In this document: piece by piece, positions 26,640-36,975 of the stretch
How positions within the stretch are numbered: the stretch's first letter is position 1
How the letters are laid out: each line of letters starts with the position of its first letter
DNA from: Palleronia sp. LCG004
GTDB lineage: Bacteria > Pseudomonadota > Alphaproteobacteria > Rhodobacterales > Rhodobacteraceae
Reading direction: 5' to 3'
Length of the DNA: 64,000 bases
Assembly: GCF_032931615.1 (NCBI RefSeq)
Contig: NZ_CP136762.1
Location: forward strand, 1 to 64,000
The notes under the pieces: model-generated
Databases searched by the model: none
What the model was told of the DNA's origin: nothing
The model's input: the letters and a program-made list of their open reading frames with translations, nothing else
Translations under genes and position numbers: made by a program

Positions 26640-27212
26640 ATGGCCGGACGTCCCCGCTCTATCGATCGTGACAAGGTTCTGAATGCCGCCGAGGCGCTCG
26701 TGATTGCAGAGGGCGCGTCCGCGCTCAGCTTCGACGCCGTGGCGAAAGCCGCGGGGATCACCAAGGGCGGCGTGCAATATGCCTTCGGGACGCGCGACAA
26801 TCTGATCCGGTCGATGATCACCCGCTGGGAAGACGCCTTCGACGCGGACGTGGCCCGGCGCTCCGGGCCCGATCCTTCGGGTCGGGCGCTGATCCTGGGA
26901 CACCTCGCGGCGATGCGGGATGCAGAGGAGGCGGATCATTCCCGTGCCGCCGTGGCGGTAACCACGCTTCTGCAGCACCCCGATCGGCTGTCGGAGACGC
27001 GCGATTGGTATGCCGCGCGCCTCGCGGGTCTCGACCTGACGGACCCGGACGATCGGCGGCTTGCGACCAGCTTCCTCGCCGCCGAGGGCGCATTCCTGCT
27101 GAAGGCCTTCGGTTTGCTGGCTCTTTCCGAGACCGAATGGAAGGCGCTGTTCGACGATATGCTTTCCGCCAATGCGTCCGATCCGGCGGATGCGCCACGA
27201 GAGGACGACTGA
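26640..27212 (+). CDS. TetR-family repressor of the adjacent efflux pump
   Basis: Regulator of 190 aa. The helix-turn-helix is in residues ~10-55 (VLNAAEALVIAEGASALSFDAVAKAAGITKGGVQYAFGTRDNLI). The C-terminal helical domain (about 80-180, with LLQHPDRLSETRDWYAARL) resembles the TetR C-terminal class common near QacA-like pumps. AAGGGAGAAG sits just ahead of the ATG. Expected role: repressing the divergent MFS gene until a toxic cation binds. Confidence 0.88.
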   Translation: MAGRPRSIDRDKVLNAAEALVIAEGASALSFDAVAKAAGITKGGVQYAFGTRDNLIRSMITRWEDAFDADVARRSGPDPSGRALILGHLAAMRDAEEADHSRAAVAVTTLLQHPDRLSETRDWYAARLAGLDLTDPDDRRLATSFLAAEGAFLLKAFGLLALSETEWKALFDDMLSANASDPADAPREDD

Positions 27213-27574
27213 ACGCGACGACCCCCTGTGCGTGTCGCGGGATCACCTGATGACGTACGAGGAACGGCGCGGAGGTCCGCATATTGCGAGCTTGTCTCGG
27301 CAGCGATCTCGAAGCCGCGGTGAACGGCTGGTCTCGGGAAGCCTTACTGGAAGGACGCGTCCTATCGCGAAGGTCGGTCTGGGCCACGGGCAACGCGATG
27401 ATCTGCCCGGAATGTAAAATATCCCGCCGCGATACCGGAGATCGGCGTAGAGCCATTTCGGTCTGACGATACGCAGCACAGGCCTGCCCGAATCCGCTGC
27501 CACGGGCGTTCGACGACAAGTAGTGCTTCGCTGCCAGAGTCCGGTTAAGGTCGATGCGGTCGCGGCCGTGCGGA
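27213..27574. other. 362-bp convergent gap with no supported gene
   Basis: It lies between the rightward TetR gene and the leftward APC-like carrier. No conserved ORF, terminator with a T run, or RNA gene was recognised. Confidence 0.4.
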
Positions 27575-28768
27575 TCATTCTACCGAACGGCCGAATAGCA
27601 CGATTATCATGGCGAGGAGGGTGGCAGTGCCGAAAAGGGCAAGCCGCACCGGATCGCGATCGCGCCAGGCACCCAGCACGGCAATGGCACCTTGAAGCGC
27701 GTAGTACAGTGCGAATGCCCGCGACGCGTAACTGATGATCTCGAAGACGTCCGTCGTCCAGGTCATCACGAGGCCGGCAAACACGAGGACAGCGTACCCC
27801 TGTCGCGTGGTCACCTTTCCGGACGTGAGTTCGGCGATCAATCCTCCCGACCCGCTCGTATCCGCCACGGCAGCGCTGAGCTGGGCGCTCAAGGCGGCGA
27901 CGACCAGAAGGATCGGAAGGATCGGGGCGACGATCTGCATGGCGTCGATGATCGCGGTCTCGTCCATCGACATCGTCCCGGAAGGCAGCGCATAGGCTAG
28001 AAGGCAGATATAGAGCATATAAATCGCAGTCGCGAGCGCCTGAGCCAACTTCATCGAGCGGATACGTGTTCGCACGTCGTAGGTCTCACCCAGGTAACGG
28101 GACGTCTCGAACCCCTGGACGGTCACGATCAGCCCGAAGGCCAGTGTCAGACCGGCCCATGGCGTCACCGCGGGGTCGGCAAAGGACAGCTCGCCCGCCG
28201 ATGTCTGCCGGGCGAAAAACAGGACGAGACCACCGAGTAGCCCCGCGATGATCGACAGCTTGATTCCGACCGATACCTGCTCGAGCCGTTCCATCGCGGA
28301 AAAGCCGCGCGTCCAGCCGATCAGCAGGATCAGGATGAAGACGGCGCTGGAAAGGAGCCGCGCGTGGAACGTATCGTCCACCGGCGTCAGGCTCACGCCG
28401 AAAGCACCGAACAGGTTCAGGTAATAGGCGACCGACACGACATAGGCGAAGCACAGGGTCCAGGATGCCAGAGATTCAAGCCGAGCCTCCGCGGGAGGTC
28501 TTTGATCGGTTTCGGAGCCGATCCGAGCCATGTTGAAACGGATTGCCCCACCGAAGAGATAGGCGATTGCACAGAGTGCCAGCATGATCCCCGGCGCGTA
28601 GAGACCGTAGCTGCCTTCCAGTATCGGTCCCAGCACGAGGAACCCGCTTCCGATGATCGAGGCGAGGGGCGTGATGGTGGCACGCCAGAGACGGGCCCTC
28701 GAAAGCCTCGGATGGACCAGAGCAGCGGCGGCAAGAACCGTGACCCCGAGAATTATCACGCTCTGCAA
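27575..28768 (-). CDS. APC-superfamily-like integral membrane protein
   Basis: Very hydrophobic protein of 397 aa with about eleven membrane segments. The first segment region ITPLASIIGSGFLVLGPIL has the GSGFL/GAGF-like break in helix 1 typical of amino acid-polyamine-organocation carriers, and FGLIVTVQGFETSRYLGETYD resembles the helix 6 FxGFE region of that fold. Family-level substrate prediction is not possible. It stands alone: the flanking regions are gene-free for 360 bp (left) and 600 bp (right). Confidence 0.65.
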   Translation of the reverse strand: MQSVIILGVTVLAAAALVHPRLSRARLWRATITPLASIIGSGFLVLGPILEGSYGLYAPGIMLALCAIAYLFGGAIRFNMARIGSETDQRPPAEARLESLASWTLCFAYVVSVAYYLNLFGAFGVSLTPVDDTFHARLLSSAVFILILLIGWTRGFSAMERLEQVSVGIKLSIIAGLLGGLVLFFARQTSAGELSFADPAVTPWAGLTLAFGLIVTVQGFETSRYLGETYDVRTRIRSMKLAQALATAIYMLYICLLAYALPSGTMSMDETAIIDAMQIVAPILPILLVVAALSAQLSAAVADTSGSGGLIAELTSGKVTTRQGYAVLVFAGLVMTWTTDVFEIISYASRAFALYYALQGAIAVLGAWRDRDPVRLALFGTATLLAMIIVLFGRSVE

Positions 28769-29372
28769 ATCTTACCTACCAATGAGATTTTCGGACAAGA
28801 GATCGGCTGCTGCACGGCAGCTTGCGAATGGTCGATCCAGTATTGCAACGCGCAACGCCGCCGGAAAGGGATTTTGAGCGTGATCGCCTTCATTGTTCCT
28901 GGAAAGGCGGCCGCGACGGCTCGATGAAGCTGCGCGTTCGGGAGAATGACCGCCTCGACAGTGCCGCGACACGTCGGGTGTCGGCGTGTTCACGACACAC
29001 ACGGGGCGAGGGCGGAGAGGGGGTCGTTCGCCGCAACCGAAAAGCGCTGGACCATGCGCTGCAAGTCGCGAAACGCTGTCCGGCTGCCTTGACGTTCCTG
29101 ATACCTTGTATCGGTGGATAGGACCCGATGTGAGCCGTTTCCATTGGCCGACATGGAAAATCCAGACTGACGGCCCCCGGGGGTTGTGCAATGCCGAGAT
29201 CGATGTAGCGTGATGTGAAGTATCGCATTCAAGCTTTTCGAGCCGTGATTTGTAAGAAGCCTTCACAGGGTCGGGTTTCGGGGAAGTCCTCCGGCACTCC
29301 GACACTTCCCCCAGAGCAGATGCAGGCTTCCGCGCCGAACTGGGCAATGTCCGATCATATCTCTGACGTTCG
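28769..29372. other. 604-bp gap, one weak small ORF
   Basis: The shared upstream region of the leftward APC-like carrier and the rightward MscS channel. A leftward 54-codon frame at 28990-29154 (MSANGNGSHRVLSTDTRY..., ending APCVS) is the only one with a non-repetitive composition, but it lacks a clear ribosome-binding site and family. No RNA gene was recognised. Confidence 0.3.
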
Positions 29373-31745
29373 GTGAAAGCCTTGCCTCCCATTCTGCCGG
29401 TTCCCCCCATTATCGTTGACGTTCGGCGATCTTTGATACTGCGCGCGTTGCTGGTCGTGCTGTTCTGGATCGCATGTGCCACCTTATCGCTCGCGCAGGA
29501 CGCCAATCCGTCCGAGAGGGTTGACTGGGACGCGGTGGCCGAACGTGCGGCCGGTCTTCTCGATGCCGAAGATGCAAGCGCCGACCTGCTGGACGAAACG
29601 CGTGCGCAACTTGCCGAGCAGCGCGCTGACGCCTTGGAGATCGCCGAGCGCGGATCGGTCCGGGCCCAGTCGCTGGCTGCGCAGATCGAGGCTCTGGGAC
29701 CGCCACCTCCGGACGGCGTGCCGGAGCCCGGCCCGCTGGCCGAACGTCGGAATGAACTGGAAACGGCGCTCGCCGAAGCCAATGCGCCCGTCCTCGATGC
29801 GCGAGCGGCCTACCTGCGTGCCGATCTCCTGATCGCCCGCCTCGACGCAAGGCTGCTCGACCAGGCTGTCGCCAGCCTTGTCGAGCGTATGCCCAGCCCG
29901 CTGCTGCCCCGAAACTGGAGCGCGCTCACCGACGACTTGCGACAGCTTCTTCCTGCAGATGGAGAGGAGGTAGAGCTCCAGGAGGAGTTGCCGCCGATGG
30001 CCGCGTGGAGCGCCGGGCTTGCCTTTCTGGCCGCGGCGTTGGGCCTCATCTTCGTGGCGGAGCCGTTGGTCACCAATGGGCTCGAGCGCCTCCAACACCG
30101 AAGCCACCAGCGCATGCGGTACCGCCTGGTCGCGGCCCTGACGCTTCTGTTGCGATTGTTCATCCCCGGATTGGGGCTGCTCCTCATATTTCTGGCCCCG
30201 GCGGTGCTGGTTGTCGAGTTTCCAAATCACACCAGGCTCATCGTTGCTGCGGCAACCGCGCTTCTCGGGCTGAGCAGCGCTCATGTCCTCGGTCGCGCGC
30301 TGTTCGCTCCACGGCGCGCCGTGCTGCGGCCCTTCGACCTCGACGATGTCATGGCCCGCAGGGGCTATGGGCTGAGCCTCCTGCTCGGGGTGTTCCTGTC
30401 GGTGGACGCAATGTTCGAAGGGCTGGAGCAGGAGATCGCGTTCGCCCCGGCAAGTCAGTCGGTCCTGTCTCTGATCGTGGTCGTTGCGGGTGCAATTCCC
30501 GTTTTCCGGCTCGGGACGTTCCTGCGCCACCTCGATTCACCCGCGCATGCGGATGCCGAGCTGGGCGACGACCTGCGCCGTCTTTTCGCACGCTTCGTGC
30601 AGGGGGCGGCGATCGTGGCGCTGCTCGCGGCTCTCATAGGGTATGTGAACCTCGCACGCTTCGCGCTCGAGCCCACGGTGACGACGATCGGCCTCGTGGC
30701 GGTTCTGCTGTTCCTCCGCGCGCTGGTGATCGGTGTCCTGGTCAACGGCATCGACAGGACCACGCCGGATGAGGACGAGGCCGGCGCCTTGGTTCCCGTG
30801 GTCGTTTCCATACTCCTGTCCCTAGCTGCCCTGCCGTTGCTCGCCTTGATCTGGGGCGCGCGGGGGAGCGACCTTTCCGAAGCGTGGCGAGTGGTCACGG
30901 CAGGGATAAGGGTCGGAGACGCGACCCTGTCCCTGACCTCGATCGCGGTTCTCGTCGTGGTTTTCTTCGCCGGTCTCATCGCGACGCGGTTCACCCAGCG
31001 GTTCCTGCGCCAGTCCGTGTTCCGCCATTCGCACCTCGACCGCGGGGTCCGTTCGTCGGTCGTGACGGGTGCGGGCTATGTGGGGGTGACGCTGGCAGCG
31101 CTGATTGCGCTGTCGACCGCCGGTATCAGCCTTTCGAGCCTTGCCGTCGTGTTCGGCGCACTTTCGGTCGGGATCGGTTTCGGGCTCCAGCCGGTGGTTT
31201 CCAATTTCGTGTCGGGTCTCATCCTGCTGATCGAGCGTCCGGTAAAGGAGGGGGACTGGATCGAGGTCTCGGGCCATTCCGGCTACGTCCGCAAGATCGC
31301 GGTCCGCTCCACGCGGATCGAGACTTTCGACCGGTTCGACGTGATCGTCCCGAACTCCGATCTGATCGCGGGCGTGGTCAAGAACATGACGCTAACGTCG
31401 AAGGAAGGACGGATAATCATCCCGATCGGAGTTGCCTACGGCAGCGACGTCGCACGTGTTCGGGAGATACTTCTGGCCGCATCGGCGCGGCGACCCGAAG
31501 TGCTGGCCATCCCCTCGCCGACGGTTCTGTTCACGGATCTCGGCGACAGCCGGCTGGAATTCGAGCTGCGCTGCTATCTGAGAGACGTGAATACCTTGCT
31601 GATCGCGCGCTCGGAACTCCTGTTCGACATCTACGCCGAGCTGGTCGAGGCGGGCATCGAGATCCCGGTCCCCCAGCGCGGCCTGACCCTCGCCGGGCTC
31701 GACGAAATAGGCGAAGCGATCAAGGGACTTGCGAAACCAGGCTGA
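29373..31745 (+). CDS. MscS-family mechanosensitive channel with DUF3772 N-terminal region
   Basis: Inner-membrane channel of 790 aa. An N-terminal hydrophobic signal (about 18-42, ending LSLAQ) leads to a periplasmic, helix-rich DUF3772-type region (about 45-215). About ten membrane segments follow. The pore helix and MscS core occupy roughly 570-770, with FGALSVGIGFGLQPVVSNFVSGLILLIERPVKEGDWIEV as the signature and RSTRIETFDRFDVIVPNSDLI in the beta domain. It should open under membrane tension to release solutes. The start is a GTG at 29373 without a strong Shine-Dalgarno; a start a few codons downstream is possible. Confidence 0.9.
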   Translation: MKALPPILPVPPIIVDVRRSLILRALLVVLFWIACATLSLAQDANPSERVDWDAVAERAAGLLDAEDASADLLDETRAQLAEQRADALEIAERGSVRAQSLAAQIEALGPPPPDGVPEPGPLAERRNELETALAEANAPVLDARAAYLRADLLIARLDARLLDQAVASLVERMPSPLLPRNWSALTDDLRQLLPADGEEVELQEELPPMAAWSAGLAFLAAALGLIFVAEPLVTNGLERLQHRSHQRMRYRLVAALTLLLRLFIPGLGLLLIFLAPAVLVVEFPNHTRLIVAAATALLGLSSAHVLGRALFAPRRAVLRPFDLDDVMARRGYGLSLLLGVFLSVDAMFEGLEQEIAFAPASQSVLSLIVVVAGAIPVFRLGTFLRHLDSPAHADAELGDDLRRLFARFVQGAAIVALLAALIGYVNLARFALEPTVTTIGLVAVLLFLRALVIGVLVNGIDRTTPDEDEAGALVPVVVSILLSLAALPLLALIWGARGSDLSEAWRVVTAGIRVGDATLSLTSIAVLVVVFFAGLIATRFTQRFLRQSVFRHSHLDRGVRSSVVTGAGYVGVTLAALIALSTAGISLSSLAVVFGALSVGIGFGLQPVVSNFVSGLILLIERPVKEGDWIEVSGHSGYVRKIAVRSTRIETFDRFDVIVPNSDLIAGVVKNMTLTSKEGRIIIPIGVAYGSDVARVREILLAASARRPEVLAIPSPTVLFTDLGDSRLEFELRCYLRDVNTLLIARSELLFDIYAELVEAGIEIPVPQRGLTLAGLDEIGEAIKGLAKPG

Positions 31746-32010
31746 GCAGAATGCGCGGTCGGATCGTCCGATAAGCGAGTTGGCGAATGGAGTCGTATCA
31801 ATCAGCCCCGCACATCGACGGGAGTTCCGGCCTGCAATCAGCTGCGAACGGTCGAGCCGCTCTCGCCGTTTGTACCCAACTGGCATCGGCTTCGTGCGAG
31901 CGCCATGCGTCATTCAGCCCGGGAGGGATCGCCTTGCATACGACGAAGATCCTTCTTTACCGACAGCACTTTGCATAGGATCCGGGAAGGTTCTGGAATG
32001 GGAGCTTGAT

Positions 32011-32352
32011 ATGAATGCGAAAGCGGTGACCTGTTTTCTTCTTTTCGGCCTCTCGGCATGCATGACCACCGAAGCCGATCCCGGCGCGGATGCCGAATGG
32101 ACGAACGAGGTGGTTGAACGCCCCGACTTCGATCAATCGTCGGAGGCGACCCGGATGGCCGAGGCCGCCTGCCGCGAAGCGCTGGCAACGCGTCTCGCGC
32201 GTCCCGTCGGCGATACACGTGTCGAATACGTTCTGGACTCGGAAGCCGGTTTGGGCGTCTGGATGAGCGCCCGTGGCGTCGAGGGTCAGTGGACCTGCCA
32301 GTCCGACGCCGCTGGCAACGTCGCGGGGCTCGGCGAAGCGTCCGTTCCCTGA
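32011..32352 (+). CDS. Small predicted lipoprotein
   Basis: Protein of 113 aa. A short signal ends in the lipobox LSAC (Cys at about residue 17), so it is probably lipid-anchored to the outer or inner membrane. The mature part has two more cysteines (EAACREAL and QWTCQSD) that could form a disulfide. No family is recognised. The ATG at 32011 has GGGAG upstream. Its C-terminal pattern (WTC...G.V.G) resembles the lipoprotein at 37308-37598. Confidence 0.72.
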   Translation: MNAKAVTCFLLFGLSACMTTEADPGADAEWTNEVVERPDFDQSSEATRMAEAACREALATRLARPVGDTRVEYVLDSEAGLGVWMSARGVEGQWTCQSDAAGNVAGLGEASVP

Positions 32353-32534
32353 GCGGGGTCGGTCTGTGAACGTCCGGTGGTCCGTGATCGGGACGAAAGG
32401 CGCAACCCTTGATGCTTCATGCAGGCGTGGCCGTTAGCCCTCGTTGCCGATGACATCGCTTTGCAGGCTATCAGCCGATCGGGTGGAGTACGTCTTGCCT
32501 TTGAATTCTGAGCCAAGCGAAGAGGCGTCATGAC

Positions 32535-33365
32535 ATGAGAGAGGCACCACGTTTCTTGCTGAAACGACGCAGAAACCTGCCGCGTGACAATCGGATCGGG
32601 TGGGCGCTTGTCACGCTGGCGCTCTGGACGGCGATCACCTTCGGCGGTGCCGAATTGTTCGTGTCCGATGATCAATCGCTGGATGCGTTCGTCACGCGCG
32701 GTATCCTGTGGCAGATCGTCTGCGCCGGAATGATGCTCGTCGCCGTGATCGCGTGGCGCGGCTGGAATGACCTCGGCTTTCGCGCGCCGATACCTGGAAC
32801 GTTGAAACTGCTATGGCTGCCGATACTGCTGGTAGCGCTGCAATTCACCTTTGCCCTGCTCCTCGGACTTCCCGACTCCGCGACGATCCTCCTGATCTTC
32901 GTGAACACCCTGTTCGTCGGCTTTTCCGAGGAAACCATGTTCCGGGGGGTGCTCTACCGGGCCCTGTGCGAACGTCTGCGCATATGGCCGGCAATCCTCG
33001 TGACGTCGTCGGTGTTCGGCGCGGTTCATGTTCTGAACGGTTTCATCACAGGCGAATTCGAGAGCGCCATATACCAGGCGATCATGGCAGGTAGCACCGG
33101 GCTCCTGCTGATGGCGATCGTGTTGCGGACCGGTTCCCTCTGGGCCGCTATCGCCTGGCATGCGGCCTGGGATGCCGCGCTTCTCCTCATTGCAGAAGGA
33201 ATGCCCGATCCGGACGCGTCGAATGGAAGCGAGCTCGCGAATTCGGGCGGATGGACAACGATTCTGATTCCGTTGGCGCTCGTTCTCCCCAACCTGCTTT
33301 ATGCGCTTTGGCTCCTGCGCCATGTGCACCATGTGCCTGCGCCGGCGAACGCAAAGGCAGAATGA
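32535..33365 (+). CDS. CPBP-family intramembrane metalloprotease
   Basis: Integral membrane protein of 276 aa with about eight hydrophobic segments. The conserved active-site motifs of the CAAX protease / bacteriocin-processing (CPBP, ABI) family are present: EExxxR as EETMFRG (Glu132, Glu133, Arg137), FxxxH as FGAVHVLNG, and HAAWD at the last motif. Members cleave membrane-embedded substrates; some confer bacteriocin self-immunity, most are uncharacterised. No partner gene is obvious; small lipoprotein genes lie on both sides. Confidence 0.88.
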   Translation: MREAPRFLLKRRRNLPRDNRIGWALVTLALWTAITFGGAELFVSDDQSLDAFVTRGILWQIVCAGMMLVAVIAWRGWNDLGFRAPIPGTLKLLWLPILLVALQFTFALLLGLPDSATILLIFVNTLFVGFSEETMFRGVLYRALCERLRIWPAILVTSSVFGAVHVLNGFITGEFESAIYQAIMAGSTGLLLMAIVLRTGSLWAAIAWHAAWDAALLLIAEGMPDPDASNGSELANSGGWTTILIPLALVLPNLLYALWLLRHVHHVPAPANAKAE

Positions 33366-33471
33366 TCCGCCCCATACGACGCGGCTATGAGGCGCTCAGG
33401 CGGCATGACCGGCCGTAGGGCCAGCCTGATCGCATGGTTCCTCAGGACTGCCGCGCGTGATCTTGCGGGCC

Positions 33472-33810
33472 TCAGAACTGGACAGTTCCGCTGCCGATCT
33501 CGAGGCCTCCATAGGTGGCGCTTCTGGGTTCCCCGTCATCGTCGTAAAGAACCGTGGCATTGCCGCCTTCACCGTTCGTGCAGGAGAGCGGGCGAAGCTC
33601 GCTTCCCCCGGGGCGCGGATTGCGGAAGATCGCCGAGCAGAACGCGCCGTCATCGACCGTAACGCCAAGCGCGTAGCCGCCGTCGGATCGCTCCCGCATT
33701 GTGCCGGAGGATGTTCCTCCGCTGCTGTTGGCACCTGTTCCGGTCATCGTACCCTCGACGCAGCCCGCAAGAAGCAGAATGACCGAGCCGGCGATCAAGT
33801 TGGACTTCAT
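33472..33810 (-). CDS. Small predicted lipoprotein
   Basis: Protein of 112 aa. The signal MKSNLIAGSVILLLAGC ends in the lipobox LAGC (Cys17). A Gly/Ser/Thr-rich linker (about 18-40) leads to a small domain with two cysteines (FCSAIF, LSCTNG) and a strand-rich end. No family is recognised. It is on the same strand as, and 81 bp downstream of, the M13 peptidase gene, so the two may be co-transcribed. Confidence 0.72.
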   Translation of the reverse strand: MKSNLIAGSVILLLAGCVEGTMTGTGANSSGGTSSGTMRERSDGGYALGVTVDDGAFCSAIFRNPRPGGSELRPLSCTNGEGGNATVLYDDDGEPRSATYGGLEIGSGTVQF

Positions 33811-33891
33811 TCGATGTTCCTTTCTATCTGCTCCAGTACCGAAAACCTGCTCTCTGGCCGCGAGGTGCCGCTTTCCGTGCGGATAACTGCG

Positions 33892-35973
33892 TTACCAGGC
33901 GGTAATTCTCTCCTCGACCGGCAACCACATCGGATCGCCGTCCTTTATTCCGAATGCCTCGTAGAATGCCGGAAGATGCTGAAGCGCTGCGATGGCGCGA
34001 TAGGGCGATGGCGCGTGGGGGTCGGCTTCCACGAGCAGGCGATCATAGGCGTCAGTCGATTTCGACGCCCAGTTCTGCGCCCAGGACAGGAAACATCGCT
34101 GTTCGGGCGTGAAACCCTCGATCTCCACGTTCTCTTCCGGGTGCTCCTCCAGATAGTCCATCAGCGCGATATGGGCGAGCGTGATGCCCCCCAGATCGGC
34201 CATGTTCTCTCCGACTTCGAGCGGCCCGTTCGCCATGAGGCCCGGCGCGACCTCGTAGGAATTGGCTTGCTCCACCAGTTTCTCGGCTTTGCGTTCGAAA
34301 TTCGCCGCGTCGGTTGGGGTCCACCAATCCCGCAGATTGCCGTCCGCGTCATATCTCCGCCCGAGAGAGTCGAAGCCATGTGTCATCTCATGGCCGAGAA
34401 TGGCACCCATCCGGCAGAACCAGACAGCCGCATCCTTCTGCGGCTCGAAGAATGGCGGTTGCAGGATCGCCGCCGGCACCTCGAAGCCATTGATGCCGGG
34501 ATTGTAGGCGGCATTGACCGTTGTCGGCCACGTGGAGGAATTGTTGAACGCGTCGCGCACGACCGGACCGCCGAACTTCGCCATGTAGCGTTCGTGCTCG
34601 AACTGCGCGATCGCCATGAGGTTGCCAACCGGATCGCTGCCGATCTCGAGGCCGGAATAGTCGATCCACTCGTCCGGCCTGCCCATCGTCGCGGTGAGCG
34701 TGTCGAGTTTCGCCGCAGCCTCGGCGCGAGTGTCCTCGCTCAGCCAGTCACGCGTCGGTATCCGGTCGGCGAAGGCCGCCTTGACCCGCGCGAACATGTT
34801 CTCCGCCGTGGTTCTGGCGTCTTCCGTCAGATGCCGCTCGACGTAAAGCTGTCCCAGAGGATGGGCGAGATTGGCGGCGACAAGCTCGTAGGCTGTTTCT
34901 TCGCGCGGCGGCAAGACCGCGCTGCCCAGCAGCACGGTCGACAATCCCAGGGTCGGTTCCTGAAACGCGGTCGACATCACCGGCGAGAATTTCAGGATCA
35001 ATCTGAGCTTCAGATACTCCTTGATCTCTTCCAGCGACCGCGTGCGCAGGACCTCGGACAGAACCGGCACATAGCGCGGTGAATATAGCACGACATTCTC
35101 GACGCTCCGCGGATAACCCGCGGCCTCCAGCAAGGCCGACAGGTCAATTTCCGGAATCTGTTCCTGCACCTCGCCGAGCGTCATGGGATTGTAGACGATA
35201 TCGGGATCGCGCCGCTCTACGGGCAAGAGGACTCCGGCATGAAGTGCCCTTTCGATCTCGACGGAATTGCGGGCGATGCGGCTCGCGTCGCCGGCAGGGA
35301 AGCCCGCCACCATAAGTGTCTCGGCCAGATACGTTCGATAAGCGTTCAGTCGGACGCCGTCATCCGGTTCGGCAAGGATGCTGTCGAAGCGCGAGTCGAT
35401 TCCGAAAGGTGCCGACGCGAAGGCGAATTCATATTGGCTGTTGTCGAGCGTTCCTTCCGTGTGACCGAAGCCGAGAAACACGCCGGGTCCGCCGATCCGA
35501 TCCATCCGCACCATGAACGGAACCAGGTCCGCCAAGCCGGTCATGGCGTCGATCCGGCCAAGGTCTTCCTCAATCGGCGCGATGCCGCGCGCGTCGATCC
35601 GATCCGTATCCATGTAGGCGCGGTAGAATTTCCCGACCAGTTGGGATGGGCTGCCATCCGGGGCAGTGTCGGCCTCGGCCTCGGCGACCGACAGGATCGA
35701 GCTTACCTGAGACTGCACAAGCTCTCCGGTGATCGCAAAGATTCCGTATCTGGGGAATTTCTCCGGGCGCTCGATCCGATTGAGCCATCCGCCCGCCGCG
35801 TAGCGATAGAAATCCTGTCCCGGGTCGATACTCCTGTCCATGTTCTCCACCGAGAAGCTGAGCCGGTCAGGTCCGACCGGGCTCGAACCTGCCTCTTGCG
35901 CATACGAGGCAGCGGCGAAAGCAAGGCCCATGACGGTCGCGCAGGCAACCGGAATGACACCTCTATATCTCAT
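33892..35973 (-). CDS. M13-family (neprilysin/PepO-like) zinc metallopeptidase
   Basis: Exported endopeptidase of 693 aa, close to the usual M13 length. A signal peptide (residues ~1-24, ending ASYAQ) precedes the M13 N-terminal lobe. The zinc site is HEMTH (528-532), with the third ligand in ENMADLGG, and the substrate-binding NAxY motif reads NAAYNPGINGFEVPAAIL. The ATG at 35973 has GGAGA upstream; a longer frame starting at 36018 lacks a signal peptide. M13 enzymes trim small peptides in the periplasm or outside the cell. Confidence 0.93.
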   Translation of the reverse strand: MRYRGVIPVACATVMGLAFAAASYAQEAGSSPVGPDRLSFSVENMDRSIDPGQDFYRYAAGGWLNRIERPEKFPRYGIFAITGELVQSQVSSILSVAEAEADTAPDGSPSQLVGKFYRAYMDTDRIDARGIAPIEEDLGRIDAMTGLADLVPFMVRMDRIGGPGVFLGFGHTEGTLDNSQYEFAFASAPFGIDSRFDSILAEPDDGVRLNAYRTYLAETLMVAGFPAGDASRIARNSVEIERALHAGVLLPVERRDPDIVYNPMTLGEVQEQIPEIDLSALLEAAGYPRSVENVVLYSPRYVPVLSEVLRTRSLEEIKEYLKLRLILKFSPVMSTAFQEPTLGLSTVLLGSAVLPPREETAYELVAANLAHPLGQLYVERHLTEDARTTAENMFARVKAAFADRIPTRDWLSEDTRAEAAAKLDTLTATMGRPDEWIDYSGLEIGSDPVGNLMAIAQFEHERYMAKFGGPVVRDAFNNSSTWPTTVNAAYNPGINGFEVPAAILQPPFFEPQKDAAVWFCRMGAILGHEMTHGFDSLGRRYDADGNLRDWWTPTDAANFERKAEKLVEQANSYEVAPGLMANGPLEVGENMADLGGITLAHIALMDYLEEHPEENVEIEGFTPEQRCFLSWAQNWASKSTDAYDRLLVEADPHAPSPYRAIAALQHLPAFYEAFGIKDGDPMWLPVEERITAW

Positions 35974-36975
35974 GGTCTGTCTCCAAACGGGGCGGTCGGT
36001 ATCAGTCCGTGAACTCACGTTTCCGATCAGCTTACGGTGACAACTTCGCCAAGGCTATCATTTCGAGCGATGCACACTCATCGATTTCAGCGGCCGCCTT
36101 TCTCCGCTCGCGTTGTCTATCCAGCCAAGGCAACATCAGTATCGCTCGCGTACTTCATTTCTTATCTGGAGGAGCGATCCCGCGACCACCCCCATCCATT
36201 GAGTCACATCCCGGCGGCCTATGCGAGCTTGCGTTTCGGTCAGCATCGGGGTGACGAAAGTGAGCCTCGCGGGGCTTTTCTTTTCTGTTGTGCTTATCAG
36301 CATACGCTCCAATCGCGTGCCATCCGAACCATCAGCCTTGGGAGAACGAATATCTTTCACGAGCGAACGTGGGAAAGGGAAATCCCGATGAACCTCGATG
36401 CTCGCCTACGTCGTCAACATCGCAACGTTGGAGGGCCCGAGCGGGTCGGCCCTGTCGCTCGGACCTCGACCGCCTCGGATATCGTGCGGGCGCCCGTGAG
36501 CTCGATACCGAGGTACGCATCAATACGGTCCATCCTCGGATCCCCCAGTAGCAACCGGACAGCACCTCCTAGCCGAGCTTGATGTCGGTTTCTCATCTTA
36601 CCGTTTGGAAGCGGGGGGCAGATTTGCTGCGAACATATTCCGCAATTGGCCAGCCGATACCTGCAGGGACCAAATCCAGTCGTTGAATAAAGCGCGTATA
36701 AAATTCGAGGCCGGCAGCCCGTTTGAGTAAGCTCCTGATGAACGGATCGACTCAATTCCCCGGACAGCGGGCGAACCTGAATTCATGAGGGAAGCCAGAC
36801 CGAATTAGATCCAGCCACGCTTTACGATTCCTAATCACCCATCTTGCTGCCCGCATATCCTGACGTTCCGTAGCCTATGGGCGTCAAGCTCATATTATCT
36901 TCGTCTCGATAAAGCGGAGTGGAAAAGGGTACCCGCCTGATGCGAGAGGATGCCCGTCCCGACTGCGGCCGAAGG
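35974..36975. other. 1-kb gene-poor stretch
   Basis: No ORF here has recognisable motifs, signal peptide or family character, and base composition is lower in GC than the coding regions around it. A terminator-like hairpin lies at 36263-36285. Leftward frames near 36414-36786 look like fragments but match nothing known to me. It may be decayed coding DNA, perhaps linked to the insertion-sequence remnant further right. Confidence 0.4.
36263..36285 (+). terminator. Possible rho-independent terminator
   Basis: AGCC and GGCT (extendable with a G-T pair) enclose a short GC loop and are followed by TTTCTTTT. No rightward gene ends just before it, so its purpose is unclear. Confidence 0.4.
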